DNA of 64,000 nt from Agarivorans sp050870875 (lineage in GTDB: Bacteria > Pseudomonadota > Gammaproteobacteria > Enterobacterales > Celerinatantimonadaceae): the NCBI RefSeq assembly GCF_050870875.2, contig NZ_CP194041.2, forward strand, positions 186,001 to 250,000, in the 5' to 3' direction. The notes beneath the pieces are model-generated. The model did not search any database. It was given only the letters and a program-made list of their open reading frames with translations, and was not told the DNA's origin. This document shows, one piece after another, positions 44,501-52,493 of the stretch. Made by a program: the position numbers and the translations under genes. Position 1 is the first letter of the stretch; each line of letters begins with the position of its first letter.

Positions 44501-45154
44501 AAAGTTGATCAGAAAGTCGCTGTCAGTACTGGCGAGTCGGATGACTTAACTATTGCGGTGGAACATCCAGGCAGCTACATCTTTAGTTTAGATGCTAAGG
44601 ATCTCGAGCATCCTAGCTTACTGGTTTATGAAGATACTCACGGCAAGGTTGATCTCGGTCCTTATGCCAAAACCCTATATTTACGGGGTTCGATGAATGG
44701 CTGGAGCACTTCTTTACCGATGGGGTACAGCGGGGCCAAACGATATTCGTTGGTCGTATACCTCAGCAAAGGGACTTATCAGTTTAAGTTGGCTGATGAA
44801 AGTTGGGGCCCAAGCAGCAATATTGGCGGCGATGCTTCAGTCGCCATCGCTCAAGAGATTGAGCTGGATACGGCGGCAGACAGCGGTAACTTAAGTATGA
44901 CGCTGGTGGATGACGGGGTGTACCAGTTTACTTTGTTTGCTGCGAATAAGAGTAAGCCTTTACTCACCTTAGAAGAACTTCATCAAGTGATTATTCACTA
45001 TTACCTGCCAACAGAACAACGCTGGGAAACTGAATTCGTGGATTTAGAACCACAACAAGCAGGCTTTGAGACTTGGTATATCGAATCGCTCGGGACGACA
45101 TTCGCCAGCGAGCAAGAAGCTCTCGCGGCCTTGGACGCGAGCGAAGAAAGTTAA
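41555..45154 (+). CDS. Exported multidomain GH13 (alpha-amylase family) protein B
   Basis: This 1199-residue paralogue of protein A has the same architecture. It has a signal peptide (to about 28), then a GH13 barrel with DVITNH, GFRIDTV (nucleophile Asp 284), FGEVY (Glu 318) and GNHD (Asp 389). After that come a beta C-domain, an Ig-like domain, two SMNGW-type starch-binding-like modules and the shared terminal module. It starts 65 bases after the GT-C stop with AAGG upstream, so it is probably in the same transcript. Two near-full-length paralogues in one locus suggest different substrate sizes or locations rather than redundancy. Confidence 0.88.
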   Translation: MQIDARRRLCLNGLMLFTLLVLCRANADVYDPRNMNERKMEDEVVYFVLPDRFYNGDQDNDLGGLEGTIYQHSFNPSDTGYYHGGDLKGLQQKLDYIQQLGITAIWMSPVLKNLPLQVGPDGTESAAYHGYWTIDFTQIDPHFGSNQDLQHFVDEAHRRGIKVLFDVITNHTADIIKFRECHNAQGQFLTKQTVCPYRSLEESQTSPYTPFVPEAFANIKKPTWLNDISVYHNQGDTTFAGEDALNGDFEGMDDLNTEDPRVVKGMVEIFKHWIDAGIDGFRIDTVRNVNIGFWREWAPQILDYAKQKGKPNFFMFGEVYDYSVENRSEYMTVGNLPSVFDFSFQGVVRSVISNGQANEAMHYLFSSDDYYIGAKSSAGTLVNFVGNHDMGRFAYFLRKDLPEASEAELIKRFKLAHAFMFFARGVPVIYYGDEQGFVGDGEDRDAREDMLASQTESFNDNDLLATDATTAEANFDRQHPLYLSLKKYIDVFKSETALRRGKQFERYYDDNDESAGIYAFSRVIPEEGLDYLVVFNTANQAKQVSLDATGQSYRLVYQEDPAELTRQQNNQVEVSLAPLSFAIWKSQTALEAVDLSEAALSFTGVNRGDVISARSRIEVTVDGLKPAAVDLAKIEFSYHEKGSTEEIQLGADWSAPYRIFWTPTGIDDGTQVELTATLVNTQGLQLSQSIDLVVDRRIPDEISLHYQNGNRRTQAFAISDQGAFRGPLAVEQNQIQLPWGDNDAAQFVVFESFDVKTGRYQFDRPFLVERSHLVQGSHQLKDGGLKSDIFVNNLQQLTKQEHAVDQALPPTLTHMVDPLEQPFFLRGSMNGWAAVDQMLKQADGSYAATRLVKMGGSEFKFSDANWTAFNLGGAYGKLGLVQSDNPANLNDIFVRDELFEFRLFTMSDEQGLVYRFHHLQPVPGPLAKPVALEYLPKHWKIKGDLRFAYLDKNKYQLKVRIEQAGTYALKMDGIAVSDNKNIKVDQKVAVSTGESDDLTIAVEHPGSYIFSLDAKDLEHPSLLVYEDTHGKVDLGPYAKTLYLRGSMNGWSTSLPMGYSGAKRYSLVVYLSKGTYQFKLADESWGPSSNIGGDASVAIAQEIELDTAADSGNLSMTLVDDGVYQFTLFAANKSKPLLTLEELHQVIIHYYLPTEQRWETEFVDLEPQQAGFETWYIESLGTTFASEQEALAALDASEES
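44981..45151 (+). other. Shared C-terminal module, copy in GH13 protein B
   Basis: The last 57 residues, starting HQVIIHYYLPTEQRW, contain ETWYIES and SEQEALAAL and correspond to the ends of GH13 protein A and the GT-C protein. Confidence 0.85.
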
Positions 45155-45265
45155 GCCTCGATAGTTCTAATTTGCTTACCGGCGTCTTTTAAACATCGGT
45201 TAGCATACAAGAAATAAGGAAATGTTGAGAATGAATCGCGGTATAAGCAACAAGGAAATCCAACG

Positions 45266-46684
45266 ATGAGTGTTTGTCCTTTGGTGGTCGATCTCGATGG
45301 AACGCTGTTAAAAACTGATTTGTTATTTGAATCTTTGATGGCATTTTTACGCCGCCATCCACTGCAAGTTTTACGTTTATTTTGGTGGGTAATTCGGGGG
45401 AAGGCCTATTTTAAACATCAGTTGGCTAACTGGGTTGAGTTGGATGTGACCGTGATGCCCTACCACCTAGAATTGTTAGATTATCTCAAGGAACAACAAA
45501 ACTTAGGGCGCAAATTGATCCTAGCAACGGGGTCGGATTTTGGTTTAGCCACTCAGGTCTCAGAGCATTTAGGGTGTTTTGATAGCACCTTTGGCAGTAG
45601 CTTGCATCTAAATTTAGTGGGTAATAACAAACGTGTATTGCTCGATAAACTTTATGGTGCCGGGCGTTATGATTACGCCGGAAATTCCGAGAGTGATTTG
45701 TCGATATGGGGATCTGCGCGTCGTGCATTAGTGGTGAATGCGAAGCAAGGGGTGCTTAAAAAAGCTGGTGTTTTAGCCCCAATCGAGCGGGTTTTTTTGC
45801 CAGAACGAGGGGTTTGGCGTGGTGCTATTCGAGCGATGCGTTTGCATCAATGGGCAAAGAACAGTTTGGTTATGGTTCCTTTATTTTTTGCTCATCAGTT
45901 TGCCGATCCAAGTATTTGGTTGAAAGCCTTAGCGGCTTTTGTTGCCTGTGGTTTATGTGCGTCTAGCGTATATTTACTCAACGATTTACTCGATTTGACC
46001 GACGACCGCCATCATCATAGTAAACGCCGACGCCCTTTTGCCGCAGGGCAAACGCCGATCCCTTTGGGTTTGCTTATGATCCCGCTGCTGTTAATGGTTA
46101 CAGCGGTTATTGTGAGCTGGCTCCCGCCGATGTTTGGCAAGGTCTTAGCGGGTTATTATCTGCTGACAATGTTATATAGCTTTTACTTGAAACGGGTGGT
46201 GCTGCTGGATGTGCTGGCACTGGCCATGCTGTACACCTTTCGGATTATCGCGGGCGGTTTTGCAGTTGGCATTGCGTTGTCTTTCTGGCTGTTGTCGTTT
46301 TCGGTCTTTTTCTTCTTAAGTTTGGCGATTGCGAAACGCTATACCGAACTCATGGTTGCGAAACGAACCCAGAAGCAGGAGTTGCGCGGAAGAGGCTATG
46401 AAACCGACGACATTACGCTGATTGCTTCCTTAGGGTCGGCGAGCGGTTATTTATCGGTGCTGGTATTAGCGCTATATATTAACAGCCCCACAATTACTGC
46501 TCTTTATACTCATCCGCAATTAATTTGGCTGGTTTGTCCGGTACTGCTGTATTGGATTAGTCGAGTATGGGTGATCGCCCACCGAGGCAACATGCATGAT
46601 GATCCGATTATGTTTGCGCTCAAAGATCCAACTAGCCTGGTTTTAGGCTCGGGTATAGTTTCAATTATATTAATGGCGATTTAA
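45266..46684 (+). CDS. HAD-UbiA fusion: decaprenyl-phosphate phosphoribosyltransferase-like
   Basis: This 472-residue protein is a fusion. Residues 1-~190 are a HAD hydrolase (nucleophile motif DLDGTLL, then ATGSDFG and a GNSESDL metal site). The remainder is a UbiA-type membrane prenyltransferase with NDLLDLTDDRHHHSKRRRPF and DVLALAMLYTFRIIAGG, matching DPPR synthase (mycobacterial Rv3806c). DPPR synthase joins polyprenyl phosphate to phosphoribose-diphosphate, and the 5-phosphate must then be removed. The HAD domain may be that phosphatase, which would put two steps in one chain. It begins a four-gene operon with DprE1-, DprE2- and GtrA-like genes. Confidence 0.83.
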   Translation: MSVCPLVVDLDGTLLKTDLLFESLMAFLRRHPLQVLRLFWWVIRGKAYFKHQLANWVELDVTVMPYHLELLDYLKEQQNLGRKLILATGSDFGLATQVSEHLGCFDSTFGSSLHLNLVGNNKRVLLDKLYGAGRYDYAGNSESDLSIWGSARRALVVNAKQGVLKKAGVLAPIERVFLPERGVWRGAIRAMRLHQWAKNSLVMVPLFFAHQFADPSIWLKALAAFVACGLCASSVYLLNDLLDLTDDRHHHSKRRRPFAAGQTPIPLGLLMIPLLLMVTAVIVSWLPPMFGKVLAGYYLLTMLYSFYLKRVVLLDVLALAMLYTFRIIAGGFAVGIALSFWLLSFSVFFFLSLAIAKRYTELMVAKRTQKQELRGRGYETDDITLIASLGSASGYLSVLVLALYINSPTITALYTHPQLIWLVCPVLLYWISRVWVIAHRGNMHDDPIMFALKDPTSLVLGSGIVSIILMAI

Positions 46685-46687
46685 ATT

Positions 46688-47992
46688 ATGAGTGAATTTC
46701 AGTCTTGGGGGCAGGTGCCATACGCTGAGCAGCATGTGTCTCCCTTTCTTTGGCGTCATCACAATCCATATCCGGAAGTTGATGCGCAGACCAATATTTT
46801 ACCCTATGGCAATGGCCGTAGTTACGGTGACAGTTGTTTGAATCACACTGGAAGTCTGTTAAACATTCGACCGCTGAAACGTTTACTGTCATTTGACCGA
46901 GTGCAAGGGCGTTTAACTTGCGAAGCGGGGGTTTTGCTGAGTGAAGTTTTAGCATGTATTGTTCCTCATGGTTGGTTTTTACCGGTGACGCCCGGTACCC
47001 AATTTGTCACGGTTGGCGGGGCGATTGCGAATGATGTGCACGGCAAAAATCACCATGTTGATGGTACCTTTGGGGTACATGTTGAATGTTTTGAATTACT
47101 ACGTTCTAACGGTGAACGTTTACTTTGTTCACTGCAACAAAATAGCGAATTGTTTCGTGCCACGATTGGTGGCCTAGGTCTCACTGGAGTGATTACTTGG
47201 GTGGAGTTTCGGCTTAAAGCGATCGGCTCGAATATGATTGATTCAGAGAACGTGAAATGCCGTAATCTTGATGAGTTTTTCTCTTTGGCCGAAGACTCTG
47301 ATCAACAGTATGACTACACAGTGGCTTGGATAGATTGTTTGGCCAGTGGCGCATCACTTGGCCGAGGTATTTTCATGCGTGGTAATCATGCCTCGCAAGG
47401 GGTCAAGTCAGCGCCTCGTCTTTCCTTATCGGTGCCGTTGACCCCGCCAATTTCACTGATCAATAAACTCAGTCTGAAGGCCTTCAATTTTGCTTATTAC
47501 CATAAGCAGATGGAGAAGGTTCACCAACAACGTACTCATTATCAACCGTTTTTCTATCCTCTGGATGCTGTGGGTGAATGGAATCGGATCTACGGACCTA
47601 AGGGATTTTACCAATATCAGTGTGTGATCCCTCTGGCTGATGCGAAAGCAGGGATGAAAGCGATCCTAACGGAAATCTCTGCTTCTGGCTCAGGCTCATT
47701 TTTGGCGGTATTAAAAATGTTTGGTGCCGTCGCCTCCCCAGGATTGCTGTCGTTCCCTCAAGAAGGAGTCACCCTAGCCTTAGACTTTCCTAATCAAGGC
47801 GATAAAACGCGTCAATTAATGCAAAAGCTCGACGATATCACCTTCAATCATGGTGGACGGGTGTATCCAGCGAAAGATGCACGCATGTCAGCGGAGCATT
47901 TCCAACATTATTATCCACAGTGGCGTCAACTGGAAGCCTTGAGGGATCCTAGACATAGCTCCAGTTTTTGGAGACGGGTAACAGAATTATGA
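46688..47992 (+). CDS. Decaprenylphosphoryl-ribose 2'-oxidase-like FAD oxidoreductase (DprE1-like)
   Basis: This 434-residue VAO-fold flavoprotein has PYGNGRSYGDS and VTVGGAIANDVHGKNHH as the FAD-binding region, and GGLGLTGVI. The substrate-side YPAKDARM contains the Lys equivalent to mycobacterial DprE1 Lys418. DprE1 oxidises the ribose 2' carbon of polyprenylphosphoryl-ribose, the first half of epimerisation to arabinose. In place of the benzothiazinone-reactive Cys387 region (NICVDFP) it reads TLALDFP, so the cysteine is absent. The gap from the UbiA gene is three bases and it overlaps the SDR gene by four. Confidence 0.87.
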   Translation: MSEFQSWGQVPYAEQHVSPFLWRHHNPYPEVDAQTNILPYGNGRSYGDSCLNHTGSLLNIRPLKRLLSFDRVQGRLTCEAGVLLSEVLACIVPHGWFLPVTPGTQFVTVGGAIANDVHGKNHHVDGTFGVHVECFELLRSNGERLLCSLQQNSELFRATIGGLGLTGVITWVEFRLKAIGSNMIDSENVKCRNLDEFFSLAEDSDQQYDYTVAWIDCLASGASLGRGIFMRGNHASQGVKSAPRLSLSVPLTPPISLINKLSLKAFNFAYYHKQMEKVHQQRTHYQPFFYPLDAVGEWNRIYGPKGFYQYQCVIPLADAKAGMKAILTEISASGSGSFLAVLKMFGAVASPGLLSFPQEGVTLALDFPNQGDKTRQLMQKLDDITFNHGGRVYPAKDARMSAEHFQHYYPQWRQLEALRDPRHSSSFWRRVTEL

Positions 47993-48723
47993 AAATATTA
48001 GTCATTGGCGCAACCTCGGCAATTGCTCAATCGGTCATTCGTTTGTACGCTGTCGAAAAGGCCGAAATTTACTTGATTGCTCGAGATGCAGAAAAGTTAT
48101 CAACGGTGTGTGCTAACGCAGAAGTATTGGGCGCATCGCGAGTGCATAGCTGTTGTGGCGATCTCAATAATTTAGCATTTCAAATCAAAGCGCTTGATGA
48201 TGCTCAAGTTCAGTTACAACGTTTCGATCTGGCTCTGATTGCACATGGTACGCTCCCAAATCAACAAGACTGCAGCCAGTCGGTGAATGCAACTCTTGCC
48301 GCCATTGAAACAAACTTCACGAGTACCGCCGCGCTACTCACTGAACTTGCGAACCGCTTTGTGACTTGGCAAGCTGGCACCATTGCCGTGATTAGCTCGG
48401 TTGCTGGCGATCGGGGACGTCAATCCAATTATGTGTATGGTGCGGCGAAAGGCGCTTTGAGTATTTTTGTACAGGGCTTGCGTAATCGGCTATACCGCAA
48501 CAATGTTGATGTGTTAACCATTAAGCCTGGCTTCGTTGATACGCCCATGACGGCAGACTTTAAAAAGGGGTTGTTATGGGCATCGGCAGATCAAGTTGGG
48601 CTAGGGATTAAAAAAGCGGTTACTCGGCGACGTTCCGTGGCTTACTTACCTGGATTCTGGTTCTTTATTATGAGTATTATTCGGCTCATCCCAGAAATAC
48701 TATTTAAGAGGATGTCGCTTTGA
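47989..48723 (+). CDS. Decaprenylphosphoryl-2-keto-pentose reductase-like SDR (DprE2-like)
   Basis: ATG 47989 overlaps the upstream stop (ATGA); a TTG at 47968 is in frame but unlikely. The 244-residue short-chain dehydrogenase has the NAD(P) motif GATSAIA and the catalytic SSVAGDRGRQSNYVYGAAK (Ser, Tyr-x3-Lys), followed by KPGFVDTPMT. DprE2 reduces the 2'-keto intermediate made by DprE1 to give polyprenylphosphoryl-arabinose. The pairing with DprE1- and UbiA-like genes makes this role likely. Confidence 0.86.
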   Translation: MKILVIGATSAIAQSVIRLYAVEKAEIYLIARDAEKLSTVCANAEVLGASRVHSCCGDLNNLAFQIKALDDAQVQLQRFDLALIAHGTLPNQQDCSQSVNATLAAIETNFTSTAALLTELANRFVTWQAGTIAVISSVAGDRGRQSNYVYGAAKGALSIFVQGLRNRLYRNNVDVLTIKPGFVDTPMTADFKKGLLWASADQVGLGIKKAVTRRRSVAYLPGFWFFIMSIIRLIPEILFKRMSL

Positions 48724-49127
48724 GTTCTCGTTTAATCGTTCTGTATATTTTATTCGCCATCGCCGCGACTTGGGGGAATTTGACCACTCAGTGGTTGAGT
48801 GATCAGATTTATAAAGGGCCGGGGCAGTTTTATATTTCGTTGTTTACGGGAACTTTTGTTGGGTTATTGCTTAAATATTGGTTAGATAAGTCTTACATTT
48901 TTTATTTTCAAACCGAAAGTCGTGGTGATGATATACAAAAGTTCATCTTATATAGTTTTATGGGAGTTATCACCACCGTACTATTTTGGGGGACCGAATT
49001 GCTTTTTGCATTGTGTTTCGTCGATCTAGAGGGGGCCAAGTATGTGGGAGGTATCGTTGGCTTGGCGATGGGCTACCTACTAAAGTTTTACTTAGATAAA
49101 CGCTATGTGTTTGTTACTGCAAATTAG
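48720..49127 (+). CDS. GtrA-family membrane protein
   Basis: This 135-residue protein has four hydrophobic segments and a KYWLDKSYIF / KFYLDKRYVF duplication typical of GtrA-type proteins. These help move or organise polyprenyl-phosphate sugars; mycobacterial Rv3789, next to dprE1, belongs here. The start is a TTG at 48720, supported by AAGAGGA upstream and by overlap with the DprE2-like stop. It closes the operon. Confidence 0.84.
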   Translation: MSSRLIVLYILFAIAATWGNLTTQWLSDQIYKGPGQFYISLFTGTFVGLLLKYWLDKSYIFYFQTESRGDDIQKFILYSFMGVITTVLFWGTELLFALCFVDLEGAKYVGGIVGLAMGYLLKFYLDKRYVFVTAN

Positions 49128-49157
49128 TCATAGGGTACGACTTGACGACTGCTTGGG

Positions 49158-49190
49158 GGCCTGACAATGAGTTAGGCCTTTCTATTTTGA
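49158..49190 (+). terminator. Terminator after the GtrA-like gene
   Basis: GGCCTGA (49158-49164) and TTAGGCC (49172-49178) pair with one G-U. TTTCTATTTT follows. It fits the end of the HAD-UbiA/DprE1/DprE2/GtrA transcript. Confidence 0.72.
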
Positions 49191-49410
49191 GTGGAATGAA
49201 AAGCCAGCTCTCTGGGCGGGTACTATTGACGGACCAATGGATTTTGAAATTTGCGTGACTGGCTTGAGTGACCGTGGGTATACGCGTTTTTAGCTGTGTT
49301 GGCTAATCGGATGAGTGGGGCGTTCATTCATTTTAGGCCGAATTCAGTGCACTTGGCTGCTATTGCAAGTACACTTTTGGCTGGATTCGAGCAGCAAATG
49401 GAGTAACTAA

Positions 49411-49884
49411 ATGATGGATATTCAGCCGATCAATGTCGAATTAATACCAGAAAATAGCGCAAAAGCACTCTATCCTGAGCCATTTGCGTCGATGGTTAAG
49501 AGCCGGCGTAAAAGAAAGTTAGGTGACTACTTTGGATTGATGAATTTTGGTGTAAATCTGACGACTTTAGCACCTCATTCGATCTCTGCACTCAAGCATC
49601 ATCATTCTAAACAGGATGAATTTATATACATTGTTTGCGGAACACCAACCTTGATTTACGGTGAAAAAGAAATTCTCATGTCTGCCGGAGACTGTATGGG
49701 TTTTAAGGCGAATACAGGCATCGCCCACCAACTCATCAATCGGACTGCGTTTGAGGTGAGTTATCTAGAAGTGGGGGATCGAACGCTGGACGATGCCGTT
49801 GCATATCCTGATGATGACCTCGCTTTGATTCATGAAAAGGATGGTTCCTGGTCGGTATTACATAAAGACGGCTCAGCCTATTAG
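49411..49884 (+). CDS. Cupin-domain protein
   Basis: This 157-residue protein has a conserved small cupin barrel. LKHHHSKQDEFIYIVCG provides the first metal-binding block (two or three His and a Glu), then GDCMGFKANTGIAHQLIN gives the second (His). The ligand or reaction is unknown; it could be a metal-binding sensor, isomerase or dioxygenase-like protein. It is monocistronic by spacing. Confidence 0.78.
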   Translation: MMDIQPINVELIPENSAKALYPEPFASMVKSRRKRKLGDYFGLMNFGVNLTTLAPHSISALKHHHSKQDEFIYIVCGTPTLIYGEKEILMSAGDCMGFKANTGIAHQLINRTAFEVSYLEVGDRTLDDAVAYPDDDLALIHEKDGSWSVLHKDGSAY

Positions 49885-49978
49885 CCCGCTCATGTGTTCA
49901 TCAAAACAGTCGCTAGTTAAGTTGTCGCATTGTAAGATGCTGGCGTCTGTTTAGCTTGGCTATAGAGAAGGATTGTGC

Positions 49979-50485
49979 GTGGAAATTAGGTTTGGACGGC
50001 AGTCAGATATCGCTGCAATTACCGATATATTTAACTTTTATATATTGAACAGTTACGCTCGTTTTGAAGAGCGCATATTCACGCTGGAGGATCGCCAGCA
50101 ATGGTTTGAGCAATTTCGGGCCGACTCAAAATATCAGCTTTATGTTGCCTGCCATGAGAATGACATTTTGGGTTTTGCTTGTTCTCAACAATACCGGGCG
50201 ATTGAAGCATTTGACGATACTGTCGAGGTGACCATTTATTTACTTGAACGGGCAAAAGGGCAACGCGTGGGATCATTATTGTACCAGCGTCTTTTTAGCG
50301 AACTGGCTACTCAGAATGTTCATCGAGCGCTTTCTGGTATCGCGTTACCAAATGCAGCATCGATTGGATTGCATCAACAATTTGGATTTAGCCAAGTGGG
50401 AGTGTTTGATCAGTATGCGAAGAAAAATGGCCAGTATCTCAGCGCGATGTGGCTAGAAAAGGTGTTTTCTAATCATCCCGCTTAA
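49979..50485 (+). CDS. GNAT-family N-acetyltransferase (phosphinothricin/amino-acid acetyltransferase type)
   Basis: I choose GTG 49979 because GAGAAGGA lies six bases upstream; the TTG at 49973 abuts that site. The 168-residue protein has the MnaT/Pat-type layout: IRFGRQSDIAAITDIFN at the start, VEVTIYLLERAKGQRVGSLLY as the acetyl-CoA loop, and ALPNAASIGLHQQFGF. It probably acetylates the amino group of an amino acid or analogue. There is no clear operon partner. Confidence 0.8.
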   Translation: MEIRFGRQSDIAAITDIFNFYILNSYARFEERIFTLEDRQQWFEQFRADSKYQLYVACHENDILGFACSQQYRAIEAFDDTVEVTIYLLERAKGQRVGSLLYQRLFSELATQNVHRALSGIALPNAASIGLHQQFGFSQVGVFDQYAKKNGQYLSAMWLEKVFSNHPA

Positions 50486-50560
50486 GCATTCATCAGCCTG
50501 TTATGGGTGATAGCGAGCATTTAATTTTATAAAGTCAGTGGACTTTATTCATTGCAAATA

Positions 50561-50587
50561 AAACTGGGTGGTAACCACCCAGTTTTT
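50561..50587. terminator. Bidirectional terminator
   Basis: AAACTGGGTGG (50561-50571), a TAA loop and CCACCCAGTTT (50575-50585) are flanked by A-rich and T-rich tracts. It serves the GNAT gene and the convergent dehydrogenase gene. Confidence 0.9.
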
Positions 50588-50602
50588 TAATTCCTGCTCA
50601 TC

Positions 50603-51994
50603 CTAGAAAGGGGCGTCGATATCAACCACATTCACCAGTTTATGGTTGACGAACTCCTTGATCCCTAAACCAATCAGTTCGCGACCATAACCGGAGTTGC
50701 GTATTCCTCCGAAGGGGAGATCTGCTTTTACCATGGTTGGATGGTTCACGAAAACCATTCCAGTAGAAATGCGGTGGGCAATTTGTTCGCCACGTTTTTC
50801 ATCCGCAGTGAATACTGAGCCACCTAAACCAAATGGCGAATCGTTGGCAATATTTACCGCATCATCTTCATCTTTAGCGGGTAAAATCATTGATACTGGT
50901 CCAAAGAATTCCCAATAGTAAGCCGGATTATCGGCCGTAAGGTTGGTTAAAATAGTTGGCTGTACAAAAGCTCCCTGCTCTGGGACTTTAGGGCCGACTT
51001 CAGTTGCCGTAGCACCATAAGCCACCGCTTCTCGGATCTTCTGTTTCACTTCATCTGCGGCGGCTTGCGATGATAAAGGCGCTAATGTTGTTTCCACATC
51101 CATCGGATCGCCAGCCTTTAATGCGGCAACCCCTTGGCTATACAGGCTTAGAAATTCATCATAGACAGATTTGACAATAATCATGCGTTTCGAGGATACG
51201 CAGACTTGACCACCGTTCCAGTGACGGCCAAATACAGCCCATTTCACGGTTTTTTCGAGTTCTGCATCTTGCAGTACTACAAAAGCATCGGCGCCGCCAA
51301 GTTCAAGGGTTGATTTCTTCATTGCTTTACCTGCTTGAGCGGCCACAACTGCCCCAGCACCTTCTGAGCCCGTCAAGGCTACGCCGCGAACAAGTGGACT
51401 GCTAATGATTTTTTCAACTTGAGAGCGAGTGGCATATAGCTGTTGGAATGCGCCATTGGGTAAACCCGCTTCAGACATCAATTTAGCAAATGCAGCTGCG
51501 GCTTGAGGAACATTAGAAGCATGTTTGAGTAGTAAAGTATTGCCAGCAGATAGTTGTGGCGCCAAAATGCGGGCAATTTGATAGAAAGGAAAATTCCAGG
51601 GTTCGATCGCTAGCAGTACGCCGAGTGGTTCATGGTGTAAGGTTGCTTTACCTTCACTGGAGTCTGCTACTGGCAATGTTTCTGGGGCGAGCAGTGTTTC
51701 TGAGTGTTTAACATAGTATTCCATGATCTGAGCGGATAGCTCGACTTCGGCTTCAGCTTCAAGCAACAGTTTGCCCATTTCCAAGGTTAGGATCTTGGCA
51801 TATTTAGTTTTGTTCTCTCTTAGTATATCGGCCGCGCGTTGTAAAATTTCTGCGCGCTGAGCAAACGATGTTTCACGCCACTTTAAAAAAGCTTGGTTGG
51901 CATTGTTTAGCGCCAGCTCGACTTCGTCGTCGGTCGCGTCAGCAAATGTTTTGATTAGGTCGCCAGTATAAGGATTCACGCTTGCGTAACTCAT
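50603..51994 (-). CDS. NAD(P)-dependent succinate-semialdehyde dehydrogenase-like (Sad/YneI type)
   Basis: Start ATG 51994 has AGAGG ten bases upstream and gives the canonical MSYASVNPYTG start; the frame extending to 52120 is non-coding leader. The 463-residue aldehyde dehydrogenase has EPWNFPFYQ, TLELGGADAF (general base Glu), GGQVCVSSKR (catalytic Cys) and FGGIRNSGYGREL at the end. Length and motifs are closest to E. coli Sad. It would oxidise succinate semialdehyde or a similar aldehyde to the acid. Confidence 0.88.
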   Translation of the reverse strand: MSYASVNPYTGDLIKTFADATDDEVELALNNANQAFLKWRETSFAQRAEILQRAADILRENKTKYAKILTLEMGKLLLEAEAEVELSAQIMEYYVKHSETLLAPETLPVADSSEGKATLHHEPLGVLLAIEPWNFPFYQIARILAPQLSAGNTLLLKHASNVPQAAAAFAKLMSEAGLPNGAFQQLYATRSQVEKIISSPLVRGVALTGSEGAGAVVAAQAGKAMKKSTLELGGADAFVVLQDAELEKTVKWAVFGRHWNGGQVCVSSKRMIIVKSVYDEFLSLYSQGVAALKAGDPMDVETTLAPLSSQAAADEVKQKIREAVAYGATATEVGPKVPEQGAFVQPTILTNLTADNPAYYWEFFGPVSMILPAKDEDDAVNIANDSPFGLGGSVFTADEKRGEQIAHRISTGMVFVNHPTMVKADLPFGGIRNSGYGRELIGLGIKEFVNHKLVNVVDIDAPF

Positions 51995-52493
51995 AAATAA
52001 AACCTCTAGAAAAATAGACTTTGGTGGTGAAGAGATGGCTGTCGGGTCATCGTGTATGGATAGACTGACGCAGCCGCTTAGCATTGCTTGAATGAAGCCG
52101 ATTTGGCAGAAAAACAACAACTCAAATGGCTTAGGAATAAGATAAATTCTTTTCTTTAAACAAAACCTTAAGCGATTTCGATGAGGTAATTATGATGATA
52201 AAGAGTGGATAGAAGAAATTGTTTCAAACTATCTTATTGATAGTTTTTCCTGATGAGTCAACGTTGATACCACATTTTTGACCCCGACCTCATTTAAGCT
52301 GGGGCCTTCCGGTAGGGTTTGTGGTTGGTCTCTGGGTAACCGCTGGATTTATTTCAGCGGCGACACCTAGCGTTTTCAACTTTGCTTAAATACAGCGCTA
52401 GTGAAAAATGCAGCCATAAGTCATCAAGCCTAGGTGTAATCCTTGCTTGGATCGGTCAATATGAATTGCTTACAAATTGAATAGGAAATCAGC
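51995..52493. other. Non-coding divergent region
   Basis: About 500 bases between the divergent dehydrogenase and GST genes. It holds the leader of both. Weak inverted repeats exist (for example CCGCTG/CAGCGG near 52340), but nothing I can name. Confidence 0.45.
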
